From Leptolyngbya sp. SIO4C1 (lineage in GTDB: Bacteria; Cyanobacteriota; Cyanobacteriia; Phormidesmidales; Phormidesmidaceae), in contig JAAHIA010000176.1 in the NCBI GenBank assembly GCA_010671975.1, positions 1 through 9,411 on the forward strand: a stretch of DNA of 9,411 nucleotides, written 5' to 3'. Every line of letters starts with the position of its first letter. The first letter of the stretch is position 1. A program made the translations under genes and the position numbers. The notes beneath the pieces are model-generated. The model did no database searches, was not told the DNA's origin, and worked only from the letters and a program-made list of their open reading frames with translations. Of this stretch, positions 1-5,687 are shown piece by piece.

Positions 1-1
1 T

Positions 2-45
2 AACCTTATTCTGTCGATCAAAGTTCAAAACGACAGAACAAGGTT
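2..45 (-). terminator. Stem-loop after the truncated WYL gene copy, possible terminator
   Basis: Bases 2-16 and 31-45 are inverted repeats (15 positions) around a 14-base loop. In minus-strand RNA every position pairs, with one G-U wobble; in plus-strand RNA that position is an A-C mismatch. This favours function on the minus strand. It begins four bases after the stop codon of the WYL gene fragment, where a terminator would sit, but any U-tract would lie beyond the window edge. The core (TCTGTCG, 14-base loop, CGACAGA) recurs after the intact WYL gene at 1227-1254, so it could instead be an operator or another shared RNA element. Confidence 0.4.
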
Positions 46-48
46 TAA

Positions 49-208
49 TCAGTGAGCTGATCTATAGTGCGCCAGCTCTGCTATTCCCTCTTGCCGCATC
101 TGCTGACGCAGCGCCAGCGGCGCAATCACCTCGCCCTTGGGCCGCCAGTCGCGCAGCCGCATCACAATATTAATATCGCCTAGCCGTATCCACGCCCGAT
201 AGTACGCA
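49..208 (-). pseudogene. 3' remnant of a second CRISPR-associated WYL regulator gene
   Basis: On the minus strand this reads as the last ~52 codons of a WYL-family regulator, ending in TGA at 51-49. Bases 69-208 align without gaps to 1301-1440, the end of the intact regulator gene, with 12 differences in 140 bases. Nine differences are synonymous; the other three fall in two adjacent codons (Ala-Ala to Gly-Ile). The last residues differ (RSAH here, EL in the intact gene). The similarity stops abruptly at 208/209, where transposase-like sequence begins, so everything upstream of the C-terminus is lost. The synonymous bias suggests the fragment comes from a paralogue that was long under selection, not from a recent decaying copy. 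Confidence 0.85.
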
Positions 209-209
209 T

Positions 210-370
210 TCTTCAGCCACAGTACCCAACATTGGAACCTCTCTTGCTGTGCCCCGCAGGCTGACAGGTTTATGGCTTACTTGCAAAAACACAGACACCG
301 CATCGTGAACTACGGCTGCTACTGGTGGAGCGGAGTCTCGATGGGCTCGGGTGAGGCTGTGCCTATCTAG
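210..370 (+). mobile_element. Transposase C-terminal-like remnant, possibly ISKra4-like
   Basis: An open plus-strand frame from about 212 to a TAG at 368-370 includes YLQKHRHRIVNYGCYWW followed by SGVSMGSGEAV. This resembles the block near the C-terminus of ISKra4-type transposases (roughly YL..H.HR..NY..Y...G..IGSG.VES), recalled from family knowledge and not searched. The frame ends just after the GSG motif, and no start, full catalytic domain or second end is seen, so this is a dead fragment. It abuts the break in the WYL gene fragment, so an insertion may have caused that truncation. The ATG at 272 is probably fortuitous. The family assignment is tentative. Confidence 0.4.
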
Positions 371-453
371 ACGGGGCTTTTGCGATACCGACCTGTGCGA
401 CTGAAACAGCTGCGGCCTGAGGACGTCATCTCAGCCGTTCTCACAGCTTTCGC

Positions 454-473
454 AAAAGCGGGATGCACCCGCT
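454..473 (-). terminator. Terminator-like hairpin downstream of the CRISPR array
   Basis: On the minus strand the sequence reads AGCGGG, loop TGCAT, CCCGCT, then TTT: a perfect 6-bp GC-rich stem ending in a four-T run. It lies about 40 bases beyond the last repeat if the array is transcribed leftwards, so it could end the pre-crRNA. A weaker hairpin (CCCAT/ATGGG) sits between them at 489-505. The same sequence could instead be an end of the neighbouring IS remnant; the short U-tract leaves this open. Confidence 0.4.
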
Positions 474-513
474 GATATTGGATTGAAGCCCATATAGAAG
501 GATGGGTCTAGCG

Positions 514-932
514 GTTTTCATCCCCTGATGGGGATTGAGTAATGAAACATCTAGTTCCTGGAGGTCAATGCAGCAGGACAATTCCTATGGACATTTCCGT
601 CCCCTTACGGGGATTGAGCAATGAAACGATCCAGAACCAATGGATTCTCATCTTCCCTGCCGTGTACCTAATTTCCGTCCCCTTGCGGGGATTGGAGAAT
701 GAAACCCAACGACTGAATCACACTCGGCTCTAAAAGGCAGGTCAAGTTTCCGTCCCCTTGCGGGGATTGGGTAATGAAACTCGCTTGTCAGGAATCATGG
801 TTCCCAAATTTTTTGTTTCGGGTTTCCGTCCCCTTGCGGGGATTGGGTAATGAAACCTTAACGCTCTTGTTACTGGTTACAATTGGAATTTATATCAGTT
901 TCCGTCCCCTTGCGGGGATTGGGTAATGAAAC
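514..932 (-). CRISPR. CRISPR array, 6 repeats of 35 bp and 5 spacers of 40-44 bp
   Basis: Repeats lie at 514-548, 593-627, 671-705, 746-780, 822-856 and 898-932. The last three are identical; the others differ from them at 6, 4 and 3 positions respectively. Spacers are 549-592 (44), 628-670 (43), 706-745 (40), 781-821 (41) and 857-897 (41). I assign the minus strand. In that sense the repeat starts GTTTCATTACCCAAT and ends with CCCC-GCAA-GGGG, a GNRA-loop hairpin, followed by exactly eight bases, ACGGAAAC. This is the usual Cas6 product geometry. Decay at the 514 end fits an old trailer end, and a terminator-like hairpin follows it. The stem is intact in all six repeats; repeats at 593 and 671 change the last handle base. 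Spacer origins are unknown; I saw no match within the window by eye. Confidence 0.97.
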
Positions 933-976
933 CCCTCTCTGAGAAATCCTTACCCATAGCTAAGTCTGGCCTGCGA

Positions 977-1081
977 ATCTCCAGAGGTCAGTTTACAAGA
1001 CGGAATACTCTATAAAATCGACCTTTTCAACTCTATTTCGAGAGCTGAAACCTTCACATAGCAAGGCATCTCCAGAGGTCA
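977..1081 (-). repeat. 14-bp direct repeat pair flanking the array promoter
   Basis: TGACCTCTGGAGAT (minus-strand sense) occurs exactly at 990-977 and 1081-1068, 91 bases apart. One copy lies upstream of the putative -35 element and the other just after the predicted transcription start. This layout would suit a regulator that binds two sites around the promoter, or an integration-linked leader motif. The bound protein is unknown; the adjacent WYL regulator is the natural candidate. Confidence 0.6.
1002..1030 (-). promoter_or_regulatory. Candidate promoter of the CRISPR array
   Basis: Read on the minus strand, TTGAAA (1030-1025) and TATTCC (1007-1002) are separated by 17 bases, a sigma-70-like arrangement. 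Transcription would start near 995 and cross about 60 bases of leader before the first repeat. Overlapping TATAGA-like sequences leave the exact -10 uncertain. Confidence 0.35.
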
Positions 1082-1226
1082 ACGAAACTATGCGGTTTTC
1101 AAGGTTCGGCGCAGGTGTGGAGGCTTTTCGCCTTCAGAGAATAAACTAGCGCAAATCTGAGACAAAAGGCTAAAACTTCAAATTTAAACACTATTTGATT
1201 TATCAGCCCGATAGCAGGCTCTAGGC

Positions 1227-1254
1227 TCTGTCGCTCATAACGCACATCGACAGA
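1227..1254 (-). other. Stem-loop after the WYL gene, shared with the truncated copy
   Basis: TCTGTCG (1227-1233) and CGACAGA (1248-1254) form a 7-bp stem with a 14-base loop, 33 bases after the stop of the WYL gene. The same arms, the same loop length and a following AAC occur at 10-39 next to the truncated WYL copy, while the loop sequences differ. No T-run follows on either strand, so it is a weak terminator here. The rest of 1091-1286 shows no gene I can support. Confidence 0.45.
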
Positions 1255-1286
1255 ACTGCTCAGACCGCAGCGCGCTGCTCTATTCC

Positions 1287-2393
1287 TCACAGCTCATAAT
1301 GCGCTAGCTCCGCTGCTGCCTCCTGCCGCATCTGCTGCCGCAGCGCCAGCGGTGCAATCACCTCACCCTTGGGTCGCCAGTCGCGCAGCCGCATCACAAT
1401 ATTAATGTCGCCTAGCCGTATCCAGGCCCGATAGTACGCATCCTGCGGGTCGCGCTGCGCCAAAATTTTGCCGATAGTCTCACGCTCAGCCGCATCTGAG
1501 ATCGCAGTCTCCAGCAGCCCCGACAGCGCCCCGTAGGCCACCGGCTCAAACGTCGCATGCCGCTCTGTCTGCCTCACATACCAATCCGCAAACCCCGGCG
1601 GAAACCGCATAATCAGCAGCCGTCGCGGCAGGTAAAAGTTAAACCCCCAGGCCGCCTCCAGCGCTTCGCTGACCGCCTGCGCGGTTGGCAGCTGCCCCGT
1701 TTGCCGCAGCGATCGCAACGGCTCAGGCACCTGCGGGTCGCCCCAGGCAAACAGCGTCAGCCGAGGCGAGGCAATCCGGTCAAGCCGATAGTTATGCCAG
1801 CCAAACCGGCCGCTCGGGTCATCACCATAGGCGCTGAGATATTTCGCCCGCCTGGCATAGTGCAAACAGACCGGATACACCGTCATTGTGATTGCGCTTC
1901 CAGCCCTGAGCCAATAGTCAAACCGAATCACACCGCCGCCGCTGCGCCACAGCTGCTCAATCTGTTCTTGCAGCGTATCCACCTGCTCCTGCATCGTCTC
2001 AGAGAGAATGTAGTCGAGGTGAATAAAGATGCGTCGCTCTGGCTCTATGCCCGCCGCCGGCTGCTGCGTCAGCTGCTCCCACAGAGACTGAACGATCACA
2101 TCCAAATTGGGCTGCACAAAGGCAATCGACTCTAGCGATCGCAGCACGGCCCAGGTTTGCGCCACCGACAGGCTGCCGAAGCGCTCGGGCGACGCCCCCG
2201 GCAGCAGCGGCCAGCGCGATCGCGCGAGGCAGCAAAACCGACCTTGCCCCTCAGCCTGCAGCCAGCCTAGCTCAGCCAGATACGCTAAATCTGCCCGAAT
2301 CGAACGATGCACCGTCGCAAAAGGCCGACTCGACAGCGCCGCCAGCGCCGCCGCCGTCAGATCGCTCAGTGCCAAGCCGCAATGCGTCTCCAT
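1287..2393 (-). CDS. CRISPR-associated WYL-domain transcriptional regulator
   Basis: A 368-residue soluble protein, probably a DNA-binding regulator of the nearby CRISPR array and/or cas genes. Residues ~10-58 look like a winged-helix DNA-binding domain (core RSIRADLAYLAELGWL). Residues ~155-207 match a WYL-type domain: a beta-rich stretch with VYPVCLHYARRAKYLSAYG, then NYRLDRI. WYL domains sense ligands in many bacterial regulators, and a WYL protein (Sll7009) affects CRISPR1 crRNA levels in Synechocystis 6803. The protein resembles the cyanobacterial CRISPR-associated family TIGR03985, by memory only; members may be longer. The ATG at 2393-2391 is the only usual start in the frame downstream of the predicted promoter. 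It has no Shine-Dalgarno sequence and abuts a hairpin. The gene is divergent from MNT/HepT and cas10 and runs towards the array leader. The effector ligand and the sign of regulation are unknown. Confidence 0.85.
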   Translation of the reverse strand: METHCGLALSDLTAAALAALSSRPFATVHRSIRADLAYLAELGWLQAEGQGRFCCLARSRWPLLPGASPERFGSLSVAQTWAVLRSLESIAFVQPNLDVIVQSLWEQLTQQPAAGIEPERRIFIHLDYILSETMQEQVDTLQEQIEQLWRSGGGVIRFDYWLRAGSAITMTVYPVCLHYARRAKYLSAYGDDPSGRFGWHNYRLDRIASPRLTLFAWGDPQVPEPLRSLRQTGQLPTAQAVSEALEAAWGFNFYLPRRLLIMRFPPGFADWYVRQTERHATFEPVAYGALSGLLETAISDAAERETIGKILAQRDPQDAYYRAWIRLGDINIVMRLRDWRPKGEVIAPLALRQQMRQEAAAELAHYEL

Positions 2394-2408
2394 CCCCGCA
2401 TGGGGACT
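2382..2408 (-). promoter_or_regulatory. CRISPR-repeat-like hairpin at the WYL start codon
   Basis: In the mRNA sense the sequence is TCCCC-ATGC-GGGGA, and the final A is the first base of the ATG start codon (2393). The stem is identical to that of the CRISPR repeat (TCCCC/GGGGA, four-base loop). The eight bases after CCCC-loop-GGGG are ATGGAGAC, against ACGGAAAC in the repeat (6 of 8). On the opposite strand the match to the repeat is also strong (17 of 20). The hairpin could limit translation, be bound or cut by the crRNA-processing enzyme, or act as a DNA palindrome. Chance similarity of a short palindrome remains possible. Confidence 0.45.
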
Positions 2409-2436
2409 CGGATAAAGCGCCTGCGATCGCTCAGTT

Positions 2437-2465
2437 AGAATACAAGCATCAGCCCTTAGTCACAA
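2437..2465 (-). promoter_or_regulatory. Candidate promoter of the WYL regulator gene
   Basis: On the minus strand, TTGTGA (2465-2460) and TATTCT (2442-2437) are 17 bases apart. Transcription would begin near 2430, giving a 5' leader of about 35-40 bases that starts close to a GCGATCGC octamer (2423-2430) and ends in the hairpin at the start codon. Confidence 0.45.
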
Positions 2466-2488
2466 GCCGCGATGACAGCCTCTACATC

Positions 2489-2823
2489 ATGAAAATTTCA
2501 ACGGTCGATCTCCTACAGCTGCCTATCGCCTTACCGATAGGGCAGATTGCAGAGTTCTGCCAACGCTGGCAGATTACCGAGCTGTCTCTGTTTGGTTCAG
2601 TTCTAGGAAAAACTTTCGCCCAGATAGCGACGTAGATATGCTAGTAGCCTTTGCTCAGGACTCAGCCTGGAGCCTCTTCGACCTAGTAACAATGGAGGAC
2701 GAACTAAAGGCTTTGCTGAATCGGGAGGTTGATTTGGTGACGAAACGCTCAGTTCAGCAAAGTCACAACTGGATTCGGCGTAATGAAATTTTATCGACAG
2801 CCCAGGTTATTTATCAAGCGTGA
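2489..2823 (+). pseudogene. MNT-family nucleotidyltransferase antitoxin, frameshifted
   Basis: MNT (minimal nucleotidyltransferase) proteins are antitoxins that AMPylate or inactivate HEPN toxins of the HepT type. The first frame (from ATG 2489) reads up to ELSLFGSVLGK and then hits TAG at 2633-2635. The -1 frame continues the family sequence (NFRPDSDVDMLVAF, then SLFDLVTMEDEL, NREVDLVTKRSV and SHNWIRR) to TGA at 2821-2823. Adding one A to the AAAAA run at 2608-2612 gives a single 111-residue protein with the GS motif and the catalytic SDVD pair, a normal family length. The gene is either a recent pseudogene, a base-calling error in a homopolymer, or dependent on slippage. It overlaps the HepT remnant by 41 bases, as such pairs often do. 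No Shine-Dalgarno sequence is seen. Confidence 0.8.
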
Positions 2824-2941
2824 TCGGGCTGCACTATTGGACATCGCTCAGTTTGCGCGAAATATCTTAGCGTTAATGGAAGGAGTCGATAAGGCAATCT
2901 TGACTCAGGATTTAAGAACGCAATCCGCAGTACTGTACTAA
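2783..2941 (+). pseudogene. HepT-like HEPN toxin, N-terminal fragment
   Basis: From the ATG at 2783 a 52-residue frame contains DRAALLDIAQFARNIL followed by EGVDKAILTQDLRTQSAVLY, which matches the first helices of HepT (DUF86) HEPN toxins. It stops at TAA 2939-2941. Intact HepT proteins are about twice as long, and the RNase motif of HEPN domains (R, 4-6 residues, H) lies in the missing half, so this fragment should be inactive. The sequence after 2941 has no resemblance to the rest of the family, so the tail was probably lost by deletion or insertion. A start at 2783 is chosen because it is in frame and overlaps the MNT end; the true start may be a little later. Confidence 0.75.
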
Positions 2942-3209
2942 CCAACAGTTTATTGAACCCGTCAATGAACTGCTTCATATATTTTAACAATCTAGAAATA
3001 ACCCTGAACATAGCCCGCTTCTGGCCTGAATCCTGTAGAAAACTAGGAAATCGCATGCTCGTGGCAGAAAACTACAGTACCTTGGAATCCGGAACCTAAT
3101 TTCCGCCCTATGAAACCTTACCTATGATCCTTACCTATCCTAGTTTCTATCGATCTCACATATTAGTAGAGTAACTGTTAAAAAGATTACCCGTATTTAA
3201 CCTTCAGCG
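2942..3209. other. Non-coding interval upstream of cas10
   Basis: 268 AT-rich bases with no gene I can support. It starts where HepT similarity ends. An antisense frame (3056 down to 2814) overlaps HepT and shows no recognisable domain. The right half holds a repeat-like unit (3099-3138) and must contain any operon promoter, but no clear -35/-10 pair stands out. An in-frame TAA at 3198-3200 fixes the cas10 start as 3210 or later. Confidence 0.6.
3099..3138 (-). repeat. Collapsed CRISPR repeat with leader-like tandem motif
   Basis: On the minus strand, 3116-3099 reads GTTTCAT then AGGGCGGAAAT: the first seven bases of the CRISPR repeat joined to a close copy of its last ~12 (GGGGACGGAAAC), with about 17 internal bases missing. 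Immediately before it (3138-3129 and 3125-3116) are two copies of ATAGGTAAGG with a three-base gap. A near copy, ATGGGTAAGG, lies at 957-948 in the leader, next to the first repeat. The unit therefore resembles a shrunken leader-repeat junction. The tandem decamers could also be an operator for the cas operon. Confidence 0.45.
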
Positions 3210-5687
3210 ATGTCTCAGCAGACAACTCAGTCGTCTATCAAAGCCGCGATCGCATGGTGCCTCGCCTGGGGTGATGGCATCGAACCAAATCATCCGATTG
3301 AGCAGCTACAGGAGTTCAGGCAGGCGATTTTGCAGGGCGATCCCGTCACCTCCGCTTCCCTCAATCTTATTCTTTCTCAAACCGAAACGCTGCTTAGTTC
3401 TTCTGAAGACGGATTTCAACTGCCGCAAACCAGAGCAGACCTCGAAAAATTGATTGCCGATCATTCAGAGCTCTACAAAGCTAAGATCGGCCTGGTTTAT
3501 GGCGGCGTTACCAAAGTCAAAGGCTACGTGTTTGAATCGGCCGACTTACAAGAAATTCGCGGCGCGTCTGGCCTGCTCGACCGGATCAACCTGATTGATT
3601 TGCCCGCCTTTTTCGGCGCAGAGCAAGCAGAACACCTGCCCCAATTTCGCCAGTGTCAGGAAGCAACAGACTACTGCCAGCAAATCGTTCGTCAAAACTG
3701 GCTAGACCAGAAAGAAGCCTTTCAAGGTCTTTCAAAGGCGCTGATTCCAGAGCTGATCATCTACTCGACGGGCGGCAATATCCTGGCATTCTGCCCGGTT
3801 GCTTTTGTCGACAACCTCGCAGATGCGATCGAGCAGCGCTACGCTGAAGAAACACTGACGGCCAATTCTTGTGCGGTGGGGAGATCCTTTCGGCTGTTAG
3901 AAACTCGACTCGGTGTCTTGACTGAGCCGCTGTCATCAATGCGATGGCTCGACTGGTATCAGGAAAACAAAGCCAGCCCCATCGTTAAGCAGATTTTGGG
4001 GCTCAGTATCGATGCTACGCCAAATGAGTCAGAGATCAAAGCGCTGTTTGAGCAGCAAAAGAGCTTTAACGAACTAGTCCGTCAGCTCACAATCGACTTC
4101 GAGCAGCGCCGCAGCGGAGCTATTTCCTCCTGCCGGTCATCGCGTCGCTATCCGCCGATATTCGAGACCCATCCCTACCTGCGGCGAGACGAAGGCGAGC
4201 ACCGCTCGGCCATACTCAGAGCCACCAGCAGTAGCGAGCAGGCAGAAGCAGCCTTACCAGGCGAGCCGTGGATTTCAGAACCCGATGCTCGAAAGCGGCT
4301 GATGGGTCAAATTACTAAACGAGAGCTAAACGGTAAGCTGCCCAGCTGGTGGACAGAATCTTGTTTGGAATGGCCCTCTGTCGTTCATGGCAGTCAATAC
4401 CAACAAAACGTTCATGAAAGCTGGGTCAGACGCTTTGAGGATTACCTAGAGAGCAACGGCGGAGAACGGGCTAGCGCCTACTATCCGACTTCGCGGCTCA
4501 AGAGCGATGTACAGGAGGCGCGATCGCTTAGAGAAATTGCCGATTGCTTCGCGGCAAAGCCGGATGCCCAGACCGGTCGCCTTGTCCGAGAGCCTAATTC
4601 ACCTTCGGGCTCTGGCTATGTCGCCTTCATCTATGCTGATGGCAATAATATGGGCGGCTACATCCGCCGTAAAATACAGACGCCGCAGCAGTATCAATCC
4701 TTTAGCCGAGATATTTTCGAGGCAACAACCGAAGCTGTCTACCAGGCGCTCTACCAGCATCTGAAGCCCCGGCGATACAAGCCCGGTCCAGACTCCAGCC
4801 GCAAGAAAAAAGAAGAGATTTGGATCTATCCATTTGAGATCGTGGCGGTTGGCGGCGATGATGTTTTGCTTATCGTTCCAGCTGACAACGCTCTGGAGGT
4901 CGCCTCAGCCGTTGGCAAAGTCTTTGAAGCACGGCTCAAAGACAAGTATTCTACCGCCGAGACCTACACGCCCGAAGACGTTCACCGCTACCGGTCGGCT
5001 CAGATGCCAACGGGTAAGCAGCAGTGCGAGCTAAGCATGTCGGCCGGCGTGCTGATAACGGCACAAAACACGCCGTTTTACTACGCAGAAGACCTGACCA
5101 ATCAGCTGATGAAGTCAGCCAAGAAGCGAGCGAAGGCTCTTCGCAAGAAACAGTACTATGGTGGCACCGTAGACTTTCTAGTCATGAAGGCGGTGACGAT
5201 GATTTCGTCGAACGTCAGCGAATTTCGCAAGCAGGGCCTGACCCGCGCTCAGATAGGACAGCCCACCCTCAAGCAATACGCTGCACCCTACACGCTCTAC
5301 GAGCTAGACGCGCTGCTCAACACTGCCCAGGTGCTCAAGGCGGCTCAGTTTCCGCGATCGCAGCTCTACCAAATCCGCAGCCTGCTCGAACGGGACAAGC
5401 AGACCGCGATACTGAACTATCGCTACTTTCGTCTGCGCCTAAAAAGCAAAGCCGCTCAGGCGCAGTTAGAGGCGATTTTCGAAGACGGGTGGTGCCAGCC
5501 CAAAGACCCTAACAACAAAGGCAATTTGGCTCCCTGGATGTCTTACAAAGCACGAGACCCGGTCGACAAAACTCAGAAGCGAACCGCCTACGAGACCCTA
5601 TGGCGCGAGCTGGTCGACCTCTATCCCTTTGTCGAGGCGCTTCAGGAAACGAGTGACGTCACTACCCCAATCGAGACCCGTCAATGA
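3210..5687 (+). CDS. cas10: Cas10, large subunit of a type III-D effector complex
   Basis: An 825-residue Cas10, the subunit that makes cyclic oligoadenylates when the complex binds target RNA. Residues ~88-250 form the first palm-like domain (KAKIGLVYGG, EIRGASGLLDR) with a degenerate motif STGGN at 186-190 in place of GGDD. The second palm has YADGNNMGG at 475-483 and an intact GGDD at 548-551, so cyclase activity is expected. No HD dipeptide occurs anywhere, so the N-terminal single-strand DNase domain of many Cas10 proteins is missing. The mid region (~305-375, with PPIFETHPYLRRDEGE) has only one Cys and no Cys-pair zinc ribbon. The C-terminal ~150 residues are probably the helical domain. 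An in-frame TAA nine bases upstream rules out an earlier start; no strong ribosome site is visible. It is first in the operon, and its stop overlaps the next start as ATGA. Confidence 0.95.
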   Translation: MSQQTTQSSIKAAIAWCLAWGDGIEPNHPIEQLQEFRQAILQGDPVTSASLNLILSQTETLLSSSEDGFQLPQTRADLEKLIADHSELYKAKIGLVYGGVTKVKGYVFESADLQEIRGASGLLDRINLIDLPAFFGAEQAEHLPQFRQCQEATDYCQQIVRQNWLDQKEAFQGLSKALIPELIIYSTGGNILAFCPVAFVDNLADAIEQRYAEETLTANSCAVGRSFRLLETRLGVLTEPLSSMRWLDWYQENKASPIVKQILGLSIDATPNESEIKALFEQQKSFNELVRQLTIDFEQRRSGAISSCRSSRRYPPIFETHPYLRRDEGEHRSAILRATSSSEQAEAALPGEPWISEPDARKRLMGQITKRELNGKLPSWWTESCLEWPSVVHGSQYQQNVHESWVRRFEDYLESNGGERASAYYPTSRLKSDVQEARSLREIADCFAAKPDAQTGRLVREPNSPSGSGYVAFIYADGNNMGGYIRRKIQTPQQYQSFSRDIFEATTEAVYQALYQHLKPRRYKPGPDSSRKKKEEIWIYPFEIVAVGGDDVLLIVPADNALEVASAVGKVFEARLKDKYSTAETYTPEDVHRYRSAQMPTGKQQCELSMSAGVLITAQNTPFYYAEDLTNQLMKSAKKRAKALRKKQYYGGTVDFLVMKAVTMISSNVSEFRKQGLTRAQIGQPTLKQYAAPYTLYELDALLNTAQVLKAAQFPRSQLYQIRSLLERDKQTAILNYRYFRLRLKSKAAQAQLEAIFEDGWCQPKDPNNKGNLAPWMSYKARDPVDKTQKRTAYETLWRELVDLYPFVEALQETSDVTTPIETRQ

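Larger units (their letters stand above)
933..1090 (-). promoter_or_regulatory. Probable CRISPR leader
   Basis: This non-coding, fairly AT-rich stretch adjoins the three perfect repeats, the end where new spacers would be added if the array reads leftwards. It contains a candidate promoter (1002-1030) and two copies of a 14-base direct repeat (977-990 and 1068-1081). The boundary at 1090 is arbitrary; the whole 933-1286 interval lacks a convincing gene. No cas1 or cas2 is in the window, so whether the leader still supports adaptation cannot be judged. Confidence 0.55.

Noticed and set aside
493..498. TATAGA as the promoter of a plus-strand array transcript
   Set aside because: No matching -35 element, and the orientation evidence favours the minus strand.
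542..733. 63-codon plus-strand open frame across the array
   Set aside because: It is formed by repeats and spacers (its protein repeats SVPLRGL..ET from the repeat sequence) and is not a gene.
1011..1017. TATAAAA as a plus-strand promoter element
   Set aside because: The only -35-like hexamer (TTTACA, 992-997) is 13 bases away, too close, and no plus-strand gene follows.
1099..1290. Short minus-strand frame overlapping the WYL stop as GTGA
   Set aside because: The overlap looks operon-like, but there is no ribosome site or recognisable domain, and it runs through the shared stem-loop.
1557..2135. 192-codon plus-strand open frame inside the WYL gene
   Set aside because: Antisense shadow of a GC-rich coding region; Arg/Pro-rich, low-complexity composition and no recognisable domain.
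2814..3056. 80-codon minus-strand frame opposite the HepT remnant
   Set aside because: Half is antisense to HepT; the rest (for example RLLKYMKQFIDGF) resembles nothing I can name, though an IS fragment is possible.
5024..5512. 162-codon plus-strand frame within cas10
   Set aside because: Out-of-frame shadow; the overlapping cas10 frame carries conserved family sequence.
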